The translations under genes and the position numbers were made by a program. A DNA stretch of 50,499 nt from an uncultured Oscillospiraceae bacterium (GTDB taxonomy: Bacteria > Bacillota > Clostridia > Oscillospirales > Ruminococcaceae). The notes under the pieces are model-generated. The model did no database searches. It was given only the letters and a program-made list of their open reading frames with translations, and had not been told where the DNA came from. Shown piece after piece: positions 25,315 to 33,111 of the stretch. The DNA is taken from NCBI GenBank assembly GCA_934539585.1, contig CAKTCT010000019.1, forward strand, positions 1-50,499, written 5' to 3'. How positions within the stretch are numbered: position 1 is the stretch's first letter; every line of letters starts with the position of its first letter.

Positions 25315-25452
25315 ATGAAAGGATTTCTGACAAGAATGTGGGAGAAAAACCGGCTCACCGAGGAAAAACTCCGGTCCTACTGCCCGATCTTTTTGACCCA
25401 GGCGGAGGTGGAGGAGATTCTGGCCCTTCCCAAAAACGGGGACGCCGCATAA
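25315..25452 (+). CDS. XkdX-like small protein, 45 aa
   Basis: MKGFLTRMWEKNRLTEEKLR followed by YCPIFLTQAEVEEILALPKN. XkdX-family proteins are about 45-50 residues, start with a Trp/Lys-rich helix and end with a conserved 'T.EE...I' helix, as here. AAGGAGG precedes the ATG. Function unknown in all members; always found after the fibre genes. Confidence 0.8.
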   Translation: MKGFLTRMWEKNRLTEEKLRSYCPIFLTQAEVEEILALPKNGDAA

Positions 25453-25466
25453 GATGGGAGGACGGA

Positions 25467-25637
25467 ATGTTGGAACGGTTGAATCGGCTGCTGACCATCA
25501 AGAGCCTGGTCACGCTGGCGGCGACGGGGGTCTTTTGCGCCCTGGCGCTGAAGGGGGTTATTGATCCCAGCCAGTTCATGACGGTCTTTGTGACCATCAT
25601 CGGCTTTTATTTCGGCACCCAGAGCGCCAGGGACTGA
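25467..25637 (+). CDS. Small two-helix membrane protein, holin candidate
   Basis: 56 residues: LLTIKSLVTLAATGVFCALAL and FMTVFVTIIGFYFGTQSARD form two hydrophobic helices with a short polar loop (KGVIDPSQ). The N-terminus has basic charge. Position directly before the BhlA-like and endolysin genes makes a holin role likely. ATG 25467 follows GGGAGG. Confidence 0.7.
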   Translation: MLERLNRLLTIKSLVTLAATGVFCALALKGVIDPSQFMTVFVTIIGFYFGTQSARD

Positions 25638-25640
25638 CCC

Positions 25641-25880
25641 ATGGAGAAGCTGTTGACGGCGGCCCTGGGACAGGGGCTGTATGCGGGAATGTTCGTCTTT
25701 CTGCTGCTGTGGGTGCTGAAAAAGAATGACGAACGGGAGAAAAACTACCAAGCCCTCATCGGCGAGCAGACCGAGATGCTCCAGCAGGTGGCCCGGACCC
25801 TGGAGGAGATGAACGGCAGGCTGGACCGCATCGAGGCGCAGATCGAAGGAGGGGGTCCCGGTGGAAATCGCAGGCATTGA
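25641..25880 (+). CDS. BhlA/UviB-type holin-like peptide
   Basis: 79 residues: one N-terminal membrane helix (LYAGMFVFLLLWVLKKNDE) followed by a charged coiled coil (LIGEQTEMLQQVARTLEEM). This is the BhlA/UviB pattern of bacteriocin- and phage-associated holin-like proteins. The stop codon lies 20 bp inside the endolysin gene. Two candidate holins in tandem suggest regulated lysis. Confidence 0.85.
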   Translation: MEKLLTAALGQGLYAGMFVFLLLWVLKKNDEREKNYQALIGEQTEMLQQVARTLEEMNGRLDRIEAQIEGGGPGGNRRH

Positions 25881-26679
25881 TGTTTCCCGGTGGCAGGGGG
25901 ACGTGGACTGGGAACAGGTGAAGAAGGCCGGGGCAGGCTTTGTCATGCTCCGGGCGGCGGCGGGGCTCCGGGAGGACGTCCGGTTCCGGGAAAACGCCCG
26001 GGGAGCCGCCGCCGCGGGGCTCCCCATGGGGGCGTACCTTTACAGTCTGGCCCGGACGCCGGGGGAGGCCCGGGCCGAGGCGGAGTTCCTGCTGGAGCTT
26101 ACCGAGGAGTTCCGGATGGAGTATCCCCTGGCCTACGACATCGAGGACGGGGTCCAGGGGAAGCTCACCAACCAGGAGCGGACGGCTCTGGCGGAGAGCT
26201 TCTGCGGGAAAATCGAGGAGGCGGGGCGGTACGCGCTGCTCTACTCCTCCAAATCCTGGCTGGAAAACCGGTTCGTGGCGGAGCGCATCGCCCGGTACGA
26301 TCAGTGGGTGGCCCAATGGAACAGCCGGAACACCTACCGGGGCAATGCCGGGATGTGGCAGTACACCAACGTGGGCCGGGTGGACGGAATCCGGGGGAAC
26401 GTGGACGGGAACATCGCCTACCGGGACTATCCCAGGCTGACGGCGGCACTGAAAAATCCGGGCTGGCGGCGGGAGGACGGAAAGTGGTACTACGGCGGTG
26501 TCCGGGACCAGTGGAAGAAGATCGACGGCCGGTGGTACTGGTTCGATCCGGAGGGCGTCATGGCCACGGGGTGCCGGAGCATCGGCGGGAAGTGGTACTA
26601 TCTGGCGGAAAGGACTGCGGGGCCTCTCAAGGAGGGGCAGTGCGTCTTTACCGATGGCACCGGGGCGATTCCGGAATAG
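25861..26679 (+). CDS. Endolysin: GH25 lysozyme with aromatic wall-binding repeats
   Basis: 272 residues starting at GTG 25861 (GGAGG upstream, within the holin-like gene). Residues 1-190 are a GH25 muramidase: GIDVSRWQGDVDW at the start with Asp7, catalytic DIE at 93-95, and later AQWNS and MWQYT. Residues 197-250 carry three aromatic repeats (GKWYYGG, GRWYWFD, GKWYYLA) of the choline-binding/cell-wall-binding type. It cleaves the muramic acid-glucosamine bond after holin release. Ends at a strong terminator. Confidence 0.95.
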   Translation: MEIAGIDVSRWQGDVDWEQVKKAGAGFVMLRAAAGLREDVRFRENARGAAAAGLPMGAYLYSLARTPGEARAEAEFLLELTEEFRMEYPLAYDIEDGVQGKLTNQERTALAESFCGKIEEAGRYALLYSSKSWLENRFVAERIARYDQWVAQWNSRNTYRGNAGMWQYTNVGRVDGIRGNVDGNIAYRDYPRLTAALKNPGWRREDGKWYYGGVRDQWKKIDGRWYWFDPEGVMATGCRSIGGKWYYLAERTAGPLKEGQCVFTDGTGAIPE

Positions 26680-26680
26680 A

Positions 26681-26722
26681 AAAACGTCCGCCTTGCCGGG
26701 ATTCGGCGGGGCGGACGTTTTA
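26681..26722. terminator. Bidirectional terminator between the phage element and nrdG
   Basis: AAAACGTCCGCC pairs with GGCGGACGTTTT. On the plus strand it ends the lysis genes. On the minus strand the stem begins within the stop codon of nrdG and ends with a T-run. It marks the right border of the element. Confidence 0.88.
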
Positions 26723-27283
26723 TGCGGTTCGGTTGGAGTAGCGGAGCCGGGCCGGGAGAGGGCGCTCCGGCGCGGGAGTGGGGACCCCTGTGCGGAGGGT
26801 CTGGCGGAGGTCTAAGTACCGCTGGTTGCGGCTTCCCCGGAAGCGGAGGGTCAGGTCCCGCTGGTCCTTCTGGTAGGGACCGTCCACCAGGTAGTCGGCG
26901 GCTTTCAGGAGGGCGGCGGTGTCCGGGTCGGTCCGGGCTTTCCGGGCCAGCTCCTCGTAAGTGTAGCCGGAGTAGACGGTGACGTCCAGGCGGCCGGGGA
27001 GGGCTTTGATCCGCCGGGCCAGCTCGGCGAAGGCTCCGGCCTGGCAGAAGGGCTCGCCGCCGGAGAAGGTCACGCCCTGGAGAAGGGGGTTCTTGACGAT
27101 CTCGGCCAGGATGCGGGTCAGGGGGACGTCCTTTCCGCCGGAAAAATCGTGGGTCTGGGGGTTATGGCAGCCGGGGCAGTGATGGGGGCAGCCCTGGCAG
27201 AAGACCACGAAGCGCAGGCCGTTTCCATCCACGATGGATTCCCGGACAATGCCGGAGAGGCGGAGGGTTTCCGGTGGGGCCAT
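26720..27283 (-). CDS. nrdG: Anaerobic ribonucleotide reductase activase
   Basis: 187 residues. The radical-SAM motif CxxxCxxC is at Cys32, Cys36 and Cys39 (CPHHCPGC), followed by TFSGGEPF. It uses S-adenosylmethionine and a 4Fe-4S cluster to make the glycyl radical on NrdD. It starts 20 bp after the nrdD stop on the same strand and shares its promoter. Oxygen-sensitive chemistry fits an anaerobe. Confidence 0.95.
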   Translation of the reverse strand: MAPPETLRLSGIVRESIVDGNGLRFVVFCQGCPHHCPGCHNPQTHDFSGGKDVPLTRILAEIVKNPLLQGVTFSGGEPFCQAGAFAELARRIKALPGRLDVTVYSGYTYEELARKARTDPDTAALLKAADYLVDGPYQKDQRDLTLRFRGSRNQRYLDLRQTLRTGVPTPAPERPLPARLRYSNRTA

Positions 27284-27302
27284 AGGCTTCGTCCTTTCGT
27301 TT

Positions 27303-29612
27303 TCAGATTTCCTCCATGGGGGAGGAGACGGCGTGCTTGACCCGGTCCTCTACCTCGGCGCGCTTGGCGTCGTTGAAGCGGTCCAGGGTGCCCACCAGGT
27401 AGCCGGTGATCCGGCGGATGCGCTCGAAGCCCACGCCGTCGGAGCCTTCCTGCCGGTGGCAGCCGGGGCAGGTGTCCCCGATGATGCCGGTGTAGCCGCA
27501 GACCGGGTCCCGGTCCAGGGGGTGGTTCACCGAGCCGTAGCCTACGCCGGACTCCTTCATGCAGCGGATGACCTGCTCGAAGGCGGAGAGGTTCTGGCAG
27601 GGGTCGCCGTCCAGCTCCACATAGGTGATGTGGCCGCCGTTTGTCAGGGCGTGGTAGGGGGCCTCCCGGCGGATTTTATCGAAGGCGGAGATTTCGTAGT
27701 ACACGGGGACGTGGAAGGAATTGGTGTAGTAGTCCCGGTCGGTGACGCCGGGGATCACGCCGAAGCGCTGGCGGTCCAGGCGGACGAACCGGCCGGACAG
27801 GCCCTCCGCCGGGGTGGCGATGAGGGAGAAGTTGAGGCCGGTGCGCTCCGAAGCCTCGTCCATCCGCTTGCGGAGGAAGCCGACGATCTCCAGCCCCAGG
27901 TTCTGGGCGGCGTCGCTTTCGCCGTGGTGGACGCCGGTCAGGGCTTTCAGGGCCTCGGCCAGGCCGATGAAGCCGGCGGTGAGGGTGCCCTGCTTCAGGA
28001 CCTCGCCTACCGGGTCGTCGGGGGAAAGGTTCTCCGAGCCCAGCCAGACGTGCTGGCCCATGAGGAAGGGGTAGTTCCGGGCCAGCTTCTCCGACTGGAT
28101 TTTGAACCGCTCCAGGAGCTGGTCGATGACCAGGTCCACGGTCTTATCCAGGGATTCGAAGAAGGCGTCCACGTTGCCCCCGGCCCGGATGGCCAGGCGG
28201 GGGAGGTTGATGGAGGTGAAGCTCAGGTTTCCCCGGCCGGTGACGATCTGGTGGGAGGGGTCGAAATGGTTGCCGATGACCCGGGTGCGGCAGCCCATGT
28301 AGGCGCACTCGGTGTCCGGGTCGCCGGGCTTGTAGTACTGGAGGTTGAAGGGGGCGTCCAGGAAGGAAAAGTTGGGGAACAGCCGCTTGGCCGAGGTCTC
28401 CATGGCCAGCTGGAACAGGTCGTAGTTGGGGTCGCCGGGGTTGTAGTTGACCCCCTCCTTGACCTTGAAGATCTGGACGGGGAAGATGCAGGTCTTGCCC
28501 TGGCCCAGGCCCGCCTGGGTGGCTTTCAGAAGGGCGGCGACGACCATCCGGCCCTCCCGGGAGGTGTCTGTGCCGTAGTTGATGGAGGAAAAGGCCACCT
28601 GGGCCCCGGCCCGGGTGTTCATCAGGTTCAGATTGTGGAGGAAGGCTTCCATGGCCTGGCGGGTCTCCTGCCAGGCCTCTTCTTCGGCCTTCCGGGCGGC
28701 GAAGGACTGGACCTTTTCCACGGCATCCTGGGGGCAGAAGGTCCGGAGGACGTTCCGCTCCGCCTCCTGGTACCGGGGGAGGTTGTCCATGGTCAGGGGC
28801 TCGTTCAGGAGATAGCCGGCGGGGACGTCGGAGCCGGCCAGGAGCTCCAGGGCCTTGGCCAGGTTCTCCCGGTAGGAGCGGGCGAAGCTCTTGGCCACGC
28901 CGGGAGCCATGTAATAATCGAAGCTGGGGACGCTTTGTCCGCCGTGCTGGTCGTTCTGGTTGCACTGGATGGCGATCTGGGCCAGGGCGGCGTAGCTGGT
29001 GATGGACTGGGGCTCCCGGACGGCGCCGTGGGCGTTTTCAAAGCCGCCTGCAAAGAGCTTTTTCAGGTCGATCTGGCAGCAGGTGGTGGTCAGGGTGAGG
29101 AAGTCCATATCGTGGATGTGGATGTCGCCGTCCACGTGGGCCCGGGAGTGGAGGGGGCTTAGGATAAACAGCTCGTTGAACTCCTTGGCGCCCTCGGAGC
29201 CGTAGCGGTACATGGAGCCCATGGCGGTGTCGCCGTTGATGTTGGCGTTTTCCCGCTTGCCGTCGTTTTCCGAGGCGGAGCGGAAGGTCAGGTTCTCGTA
29301 AATTTTCATGAGCCGGGTGTCCATTTCCCGGATGCGGTTGCGCTCGGCCCGGTAGAGGATATACTCCTTGGCGGTCCGGGCGTGGCCCCGTTCCACCAGG
29401 ACCTTTTCCACGGCGTCCTGGATGAACTCCACCGTGGGGACCTCTTGGCCACAGTGCTCCTCCACGTAGGAGGCCACGTCCTGGGCCAGGGAGAAGGCCG
29501 TCTGATAGTCCCGGCCGCCGCAGACCTGGGCCGCTTTGAAGATGGCGTTGGCGATTTTTTCGATATTGAAGGGGACTTCCCGGCCATCGCGTTTCCGAAT
29601 CTTGGTAATCAT
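27303..29612 (-). CDS. nrdD: Anaerobic (class III) ribonucleoside-triphosphate reductase
   Basis: 769 residues from ATG 29612 (AAAGGA upstream). An N-terminal ATP-cone (ITKIRKRDGREVPFNIEKI) gives allosteric control. The barrel follows, then a zinc-site segment (VCGYTGIIGDTCPGC) and the glycyl-radical site RITGYL with Gly737, then RVKH. It makes all four dNTPs without oxygen. Transcribed with nrdG from a consensus promoter 128-156 bp upstream. A palindrome in the leader may be regulatory; a clear NrdR box is not visible. Confidence 0.96.
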   Translation of the reverse strand: MITKIRKRDGREVPFNIEKIANAIFKAAQVCGGRDYQTAFSLAQDVASYVEEHCGQEVPTVEFIQDAVEKVLVERGHARTAKEYILYRAERNRIREMDTRLMKIYENLTFRSASENDGKRENANINGDTAMGSMYRYGSEGAKEFNELFILSPLHSRAHVDGDIHIHDMDFLTLTTTCCQIDLKKLFAGGFENAHGAVREPQSITSYAALAQIAIQCNQNDQHGGQSVPSFDYYMAPGVAKSFARSYRENLAKALELLAGSDVPAGYLLNEPLTMDNLPRYQEAERNVLRTFCPQDAVEKVQSFAARKAEEEAWQETRQAMEAFLHNLNLMNTRAGAQVAFSSINYGTDTSREGRMVVAALLKATQAGLGQGKTCIFPVQIFKVKEGVNYNPGDPNYDLFQLAMETSAKRLFPNFSFLDAPFNLQYYKPGDPDTECAYMGCRTRVIGNHFDPSHQIVTGRGNLSFTSINLPRLAIRAGGNVDAFFESLDKTVDLVIDQLLERFKIQSEKLARNYPFLMGQHVWLGSENLSPDDPVGEVLKQGTLTAGFIGLAEALKALTGVHHGESDAAQNLGLEIVGFLRKRMDEASERTGLNFSLIATPAEGLSGRFVRLDRQRFGVIPGVTDRDYYTNSFHVPVYYEISAFDKIRREAPYHALTNGGHITYVELDGDPCQNLSAFEQVIRCMKESGVGYGSVNHPLDRDPVCGYTGIIGDTCPGCHRQEGSDGVGFERIRRITGYLVGTLDRFNDAKRAEVEDRVKHAVSSPMEEI

Positions 29613-29698
29613 CAGCGGCGTCCTTTCCTGCCCGGCGGCAAATGGATTTTTATGCAAAAATACCCGAAAAAAGGCGGATATCCACAAAAAAATACAGT

Positions 29699-29711
29699 TC
29701 CCACCGTGGGA
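29699..29711. promoter_or_regulatory. Palindrome in the nrdD leader
   Basis: TCCCAC-C-GTGGGA, a perfect 13-bp palindrome between the nrdD promoter and start codon. A candidate operator or hairpin; no regulator can be named. Confidence 0.4.
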
Positions 29712-29739
29712 TACGGCGGAACGTACAAAACTACTGCTT

Positions 29740-29768
29740 ATTATAAATCAGAAGGGGCCGGTTGTCAA
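29740..29768 (-). promoter_or_regulatory. nrdDG promoter
   Basis: Minus strand: perfect -35 TTGACA (29763-29768), 17-bp spacer, perfect -10 TATAAT (29740-29745). Confidence 0.88.
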
Positions 29769-29891
29769 GGAAGATGCAGGTCGATTTCCCAGGGAAAAAC
29801 GCCGGGAAACGCCGGAAACTCTGCCTTGGCGGCTATGACAAAAAAATTCCGGTGGACGTTTCCGGAGATTTGTGGTAGACTTGCCTTAAAG

Positions 29892-29914
29892 AAAAAACGC
29901 CGGAATTTCCGGCG
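29892..29914 (-). terminator. Terminator-like palindrome upstream of the GNAT remnant
   Basis: CGCCGGAA-T-TTCCGGCG (29898-29914) followed on the minus strand by six T. It would stop leftward transcription from the thioesterase gene, which would otherwise run antisense through the GNAT remnant into the nrdDG promoter. Confidence 0.55.
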
Positions 29915-29928
29915 GCGGAGGCGAGGAT

Positions 29929-30353
29929 ATGACGGAAATCCGATATGCGGAAGCGGCGGACCGGGACCCCTGGTTCCGGCTGGACCGGCACCTTTCCGAG
30001 GAGGAGTTCCGGCGGAAGGTCCGGGACCGGCGGGGGTACTTTCTGACGGAGGGCGGACGTCCGGCGGGCTGCTGCGGTACAACCTTTTCTGGGACAACAC
30101 GCCCTTCTGCACCCTGCTGATGGTGGAGGCGTCCTGCCGGGGAAGGGGTTTCGGGACGCGGCTCATGGACCGCTGGGAGGCGGAGATGAAAGCTCTGGGG
30201 TATGCCGCTGTGCTGACCTCCACCCAGGCGGACGAAAGCGCCCAGCACTTCTACCGGAAGCGGGGGTACAAGGACTGCGGCTGTCTCATCTGGCAGGTCC
30301 CGGGGCAGGAGCAGCCTGCGGAGCTGTTCCTGGTGAAGCTCCTGATGCCTTAA
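29929..30353 (+). pseudogene. GNAT acetyltransferase with a -1 frameshift
   Basis: The frame from ATG 29929 (GGCGAGG upstream) reads MTEIRYAEAADRDPWFRLDR to GYFLTEGGRPAG, the usual start of a GNAT. It then turns to nonsense. The rest of the fold continues one frame away: LLRYNLFWDNTPFCTLLMVE, then SCRGRGFGTRLMDRWE (acetyl-CoA loop R-G-x-G-F-G) and SAQHFYRKRGY. Inserting one G near 30066-30069 would restore a normal GNAT of about 141 residues. Either a recent pseudogene or a base missed in a G-run by sequencing. Confidence 0.85.
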
Positions 30354-30835
30354 AACTGCTCCTCCCGGCGCTGCTTCCGGAGGGCATTGCGCTTGATCCC
30401 GGCCTCGTACTCCAGCTTTTCCTCCAGGGTTTCCGGGAGGATGCCGGGGACGGGGGTGGGCTTTTCGTTTTCGTCCAGGGCCACCATGACGAAGTAGGCC
30501 CGGTTGATCAGCCGCCGGATGCCGTCCATGCCCTCCACGTAGGTCTGGACCCGGACTTCCATGGAGGTCCGGCCCACGTAGGTGATCTGGCCGAACAGGA
30601 CCACCGTGTCGTTGACGTGGGCGGCGGCCTTGAACTGCAGGTTGTCGATGGAGGCGGTGGTGACGTTCCGGTTGGAGTGGCGGCGGGCCACTACGGCGGC
30701 CACCACGTCGATCCACTGCATCAGCTGGCCGCCGAACAGGCGGTTGTAGCCGTTGATGTGCTCGGGGAGAAGAATCTGCACCTGCTCGGTGCGGGATTCG
30801 GCGACGGTTTTCATGGGGCGGGGTTCCTGGTTCAT
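30350..30835 (-). CDS. Hotdog-fold acyl-CoA thioesterase
   Basis: 161 residues from ATG 30835 (AAAGGA 7 nt upstream). The segment NGYNRLFGGQLMQWIDVVAA is the classic YciA/BACH-type motif (N-x-x-G-G-x-L-M), and RVQTYVEG with YFVMVALDE completes the hotdog. Such enzymes hydrolyse acyl-CoA to free acid and CoA. It lies 17 bp after the DUF6320 gene, in an operon with an acyltransferase-like protein, suggesting work on acyl groups. Its 3' end overlaps the convergent GNAT remnant by 4 bp. Confidence 0.9.
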   Translation of the reverse strand: MNQEPRPMKTVAESRTEQVQILLPEHINGYNRLFGGQLMQWIDVVAAVVARRHSNRNVTTASIDNLQFKAAAHVNDTVVLFGQITYVGRTSMEVRVQTYVEGMDGIRRLINRAYFVMVALDENEKPTPVPGILPETLEEKLEYEAGIKRNALRKQRREEQF

Positions 30836-30852
30836 AACGGGTCCTTTCTGGG

Positions 30853-31539
30853 TCAGAAGTGAAAGCGGCGGACGACCTCGCTGCGGAAGCGCTTCCGGGC
30901 GAAGATCGCCATGGCCAGCAGGGCAAGGAGGGAGCACAGGGCCGGAACCGCGCTGGCCCAGAACACCCGGGACACCTTGCAGGCGTAGAGGAGCAGAGGG
31001 AGGAATCCCAGGGGGATCATGGTGATGGCGTAGCCGATGTAGGCGTTCCACAGGAGCTTCCGGGCGAAGACCAGGATGGTCATCAGCACTGTGGCGGCCA
31101 CCATCAGGAAGGGGATGGCCCAGTTCACCGACCACCGGTGGTAGCCGGTGAGAAGGTCCATGGCCAGGAGGACGCAGGACAGCCCCAGGGTGTGGAGGAT
31201 GATCTTGGCCCCGCCGTGCATACGGGAGAGGATGGTGTTCCCCACCAGGAGCCAGAGGTAGAGCAAAGGAATGATGACGAACAGGGACCAGAGCCTGGGG
31301 ACCTGCTCCCAGGTCATCCAGTTGATGAACAGGGTGACGATCCCCGCCGCCGCGGAGAGGAACAGGGCGATGCGAAAAAACACCGCCCGGAACTTTTTCA
31401 GCTGGACCTGGGGATAGGCGGGAAAGTCCGGGTTGGGCAGGACGGTTTCCTCCGGCCCGCCGGGAAGGCTCCGGTGGCAGAGGGGGCAGTTTTTCTGGTT
31501 ATCCGGCAGGAGGACCCGGCAGTTTTCACATCGTTTCAT
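30853..31539 (-). CDS. DUF6320 membrane protein with N-terminal zinc ribbon
   Basis: 228 residues. Cys4 and Cys7 (CENC) with Cys18 and Cys21 (CPLC) form a zinc ribbon. Six hydrophobic stretches follow (for example AVFFRIALFLSAAAGIVTLF, SLFVIIPLLYLWLLVGNTIL, ALCSLLALLAMAIFA). Its ATG overlaps the end of the acyltransferase-like gene by 14 bp, a tight coupling that recurs for this family. Role unknown; probably a membrane partner of that enzyme. Confidence 0.85.
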   Translation of the reverse strand: MKRCENCRVLLPDNQKNCPLCHRSLPGGPEETVLPNPDFPAYPQVQLKKFRAVFFRIALFLSAAAGIVTLFINWMTWEQVPRLWSLFVIIPLLYLWLLVGNTILSRMHGGAKIILHTLGLSCVLLAMDLLTGYHRWSVNWAIPFLMVAATVLMTILVFARKLLWNAYIGYAITMIPLGFLPLLLYACKVSRVFWASAVPALCSLLALLAMAIFARKRFRSEVVRRFHF

Positions 31540-32812
31540 TGGGATACCCCCAGTTGTTGGTATGGATTTCGATCTCCACCCCGGCGTCCTCCTGGAGGAA
31601 CCGGAAGAACTGGCGGATGAAGTCGTTTTCCAGAATGGTCCGGGTGAAGGAGAAGGTCAGGATGTCCCCGAAGGTGCAGACTCCGCAGTTGGCCGGGCTT
31701 TTCACCGTGGGGTACAGGACCAGCCGGGTCCGGCGGACGTGGGCGGCCATATCCTCCGGCAGGCGGAGGCGACCCAGGTTGGAGATGGTGATGGTCTTGC
31801 AGTTTTCCCCCCGGAGGTTGAAAGCTTCCCGGAGGATGAGTTTTTTTAAGAACAGGGGGACCACCTTTACCGCCAGGTTCCGTTCCAGGCGGACGTTTTC
31901 GGCGATCATTTCCTCCAGCCGGGGGCGGGCGCTTTTGTTTTGCAGCTCCTGGCGGACCGCCCAGAGGATGTCGTCAAAGTCCATGTCCTCCTGGAGGCGG
32001 ACGCAGACGTTGGCCACGCCGAAGAAGTTCCGCAGCGTCCGGGAGGGGAACACCGCCCGGAGGTTCACGGGGATGGAAACGGTGACGGGCCGCCGGGCCT
32101 GGAAAAAGCCGTAATCCATCCGGGAGTCCCGGATGGCCTGGATCAGGGCGGCGGTCAGGTATTCGGTGACGGTGGCGCCCCGGCGCCTGGCGGCGGCGTG
32201 GACGGCGGAGGCGGACATATCCCCGGCCACCACGTTGTTGCCGAAGGGCTCGAATGGGGTGCCCTCCAGGCGGAAGGCCCGGGGCTCCTTTTTCCGGCGG
32301 ATCCGGGCGGGGCGGTAGTAGCGGGTGAAGCTGTCCTCCATTTCGTAGCGGCTGGGGTCGTCGTCGGGGCGGAGGACCAGTCCCTCGTCCCGGACGGCGG
32401 CTCCGGTGAGGAGCAGGTACTGGTAGACCAGGGTCTTCAGAAATTCCAAGGCCCCGGTGCCGTCGGTGAGGGAATGGAACATCTCCACCGACACGGTGGA
32501 GCGGTAATAAAGCACCCGGAGAAAGTAGCCGTTGTTGGTCCGGGGGTCCAGAGGGGCGCAGGGGTAGACGGTCTCAGGCTGGACCACCAGGGGCCGCTCG
32601 TTCTGGTCGAAGAAGTTCCAGAACATGCCCCGGCGGATCTTCACCTGGAGGACCGGATACCGGCGGATGGCCAGGTCCGCGGCCTTCTGGAGAAGCTCCG
32701 GGTCCACCTTTTCCGTCAACTCCATGGACACGCGGAAAACGGAGGAGTTGGAGTTTTTTGTCACCGCCGGGAAAATTTTGGCGGCGTTGTCCAGGCGGAA
32801 CCACCGGTCCAT
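31526..32812 (-). CDS. Condensation/alcohol-acetyltransferase-like protein
   Basis: 428 residues with the acyltransferase motif HxxxDG at 113-118 (HSLTDG) and a late RRPVTVSIPVNLRAVFPSRT segment, as in condensation-domain and papA/AATase-like enzymes. The structure has two chloramphenicol-acetyltransferase-like halves. It probably transfers an acyl group to an alcohol or amine acceptor, perhaps a lipid. First gene of an operon with DUF6320 and a thioesterase. Substrates cannot be inferred. Confidence 0.8.
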   Translation of the reverse strand: MDRWFRLDNAAKIFPAVTKNSNSSVFRVSMELTEKVDPELLQKAADLAIRRYPVLQVKIRRGMFWNFFDQNERPLVVQPETVYPCAPLDPRTNNGYFLRVLYYRSTVSVEMFHSLTDGTGALEFLKTLVYQYLLLTGAAVRDEGLVLRPDDDPSRYEMEDSFTRYYRPARIRRKKEPRAFRLEGTPFEPFGNNVVAGDMSASAVHAAARRRGATVTEYLTAALIQAIRDSRMDYGFFQARRPVTVSIPVNLRAVFPSRTLRNFFGVANVCVRLQEDMDFDDILWAVRQELQNKSARPRLEEMIAENVRLERNLAVKVVPLFLKKLILREAFNLRGENCKTITISNLGRLRLPEDMAAHVRRTRLVLYPTVKSPANCGVCTFGDILTFSFTRTILENDFIRQFFRFLQEDAGVEIEIHTNNWGYPNETM

Positions 32813-32904
32813 GGCATCACTTCCTTCCAGTTGTTTCAGTCGATTTCTCTATACGATCAGCGGAAAGCCCTATCGCTTTTCCCGAAGGTTCATAGTACCC
32901 TACT

Positions 32905-32933
32905 ATTATACACGAAATTCCCGGCTTTTTCAA
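32905..32933 (-). promoter_or_regulatory. Promoter of the acyltransferase-like operon
   Basis: Minus strand: -35 TTGAAA (32928-32933), 17-bp spacer, -10 TATAAT (32905-32910). Confidence 0.82.
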
Positions 32934-33050
32934 TTTCCGCAGGCGAATTTTTCCGTCCCGTTTTTCACAAGGAGGAGCGGGGAAATCCGGCGGGTTTTCG
33001 TCTTCTGTGACAAATCGCAAACCGGGACCACCCCAAAGGAAAAGAAGGAG

Positions 33051-33079
33051 TTGCTTTTTTCTGTCGGATCGTGTAAAAT
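33051..33079 (+). promoter_or_regulatory. Promoter of the second oxidoreductase
   Basis: Plus strand: -35 TTGCTT (33051-33056), 17-bp spacer, -10 TAAAAT (33074-33079), 32 bp before the start codon. Confidence 0.7.
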
Positions 33080-33111
33080 AGTTCAGGATACTGGAAAAGG
33101 AGCGCTGTCGG

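Larger units (their letters stand above)
10051..26722. mobile_element. PBSX-like compact phage element without integration or replication genes
   Basis: A contiguous block with a divergent repressor/protease pair followed by 27 tightly packed plus-strand genes: small and large terminase, portal, scaffold, capsid, connectors, tail sheath and tube, chaperone, baseplate, fibre, holin and endolysin. The order from the sheath onward matches B. subtilis PBSX xkdK-xkdX. There is no integrase, excisionase, replication or recombination gene, and I see no direct repeat flanking the block. It is bounded by an oxidoreductase gene on the left and nrdG on the right, with a shared terminator at 26681-26722. 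It resembles a domesticated particle-forming element more than a transmissible prophage. The tape-measure gene is missing or reduced to 135 codons. Confidence 0.85.

Noticed and set aside
10008..26760. Attachment-site direct repeats flanking the phage element
   Set aside because: I compared the sequences beside both borders and saw no shared stretch of convincing length.
27234..29162. 642-codon plus-strand frame
   Set aside because: Antisense to nrdD, which has all family motifs; no independent signals.
29613..29770. NrdR boxes upstream of nrdD
   Set aside because: No pair of NrdR-like ACACwATATwT sequences is visible; only an unrelated palindrome is present.
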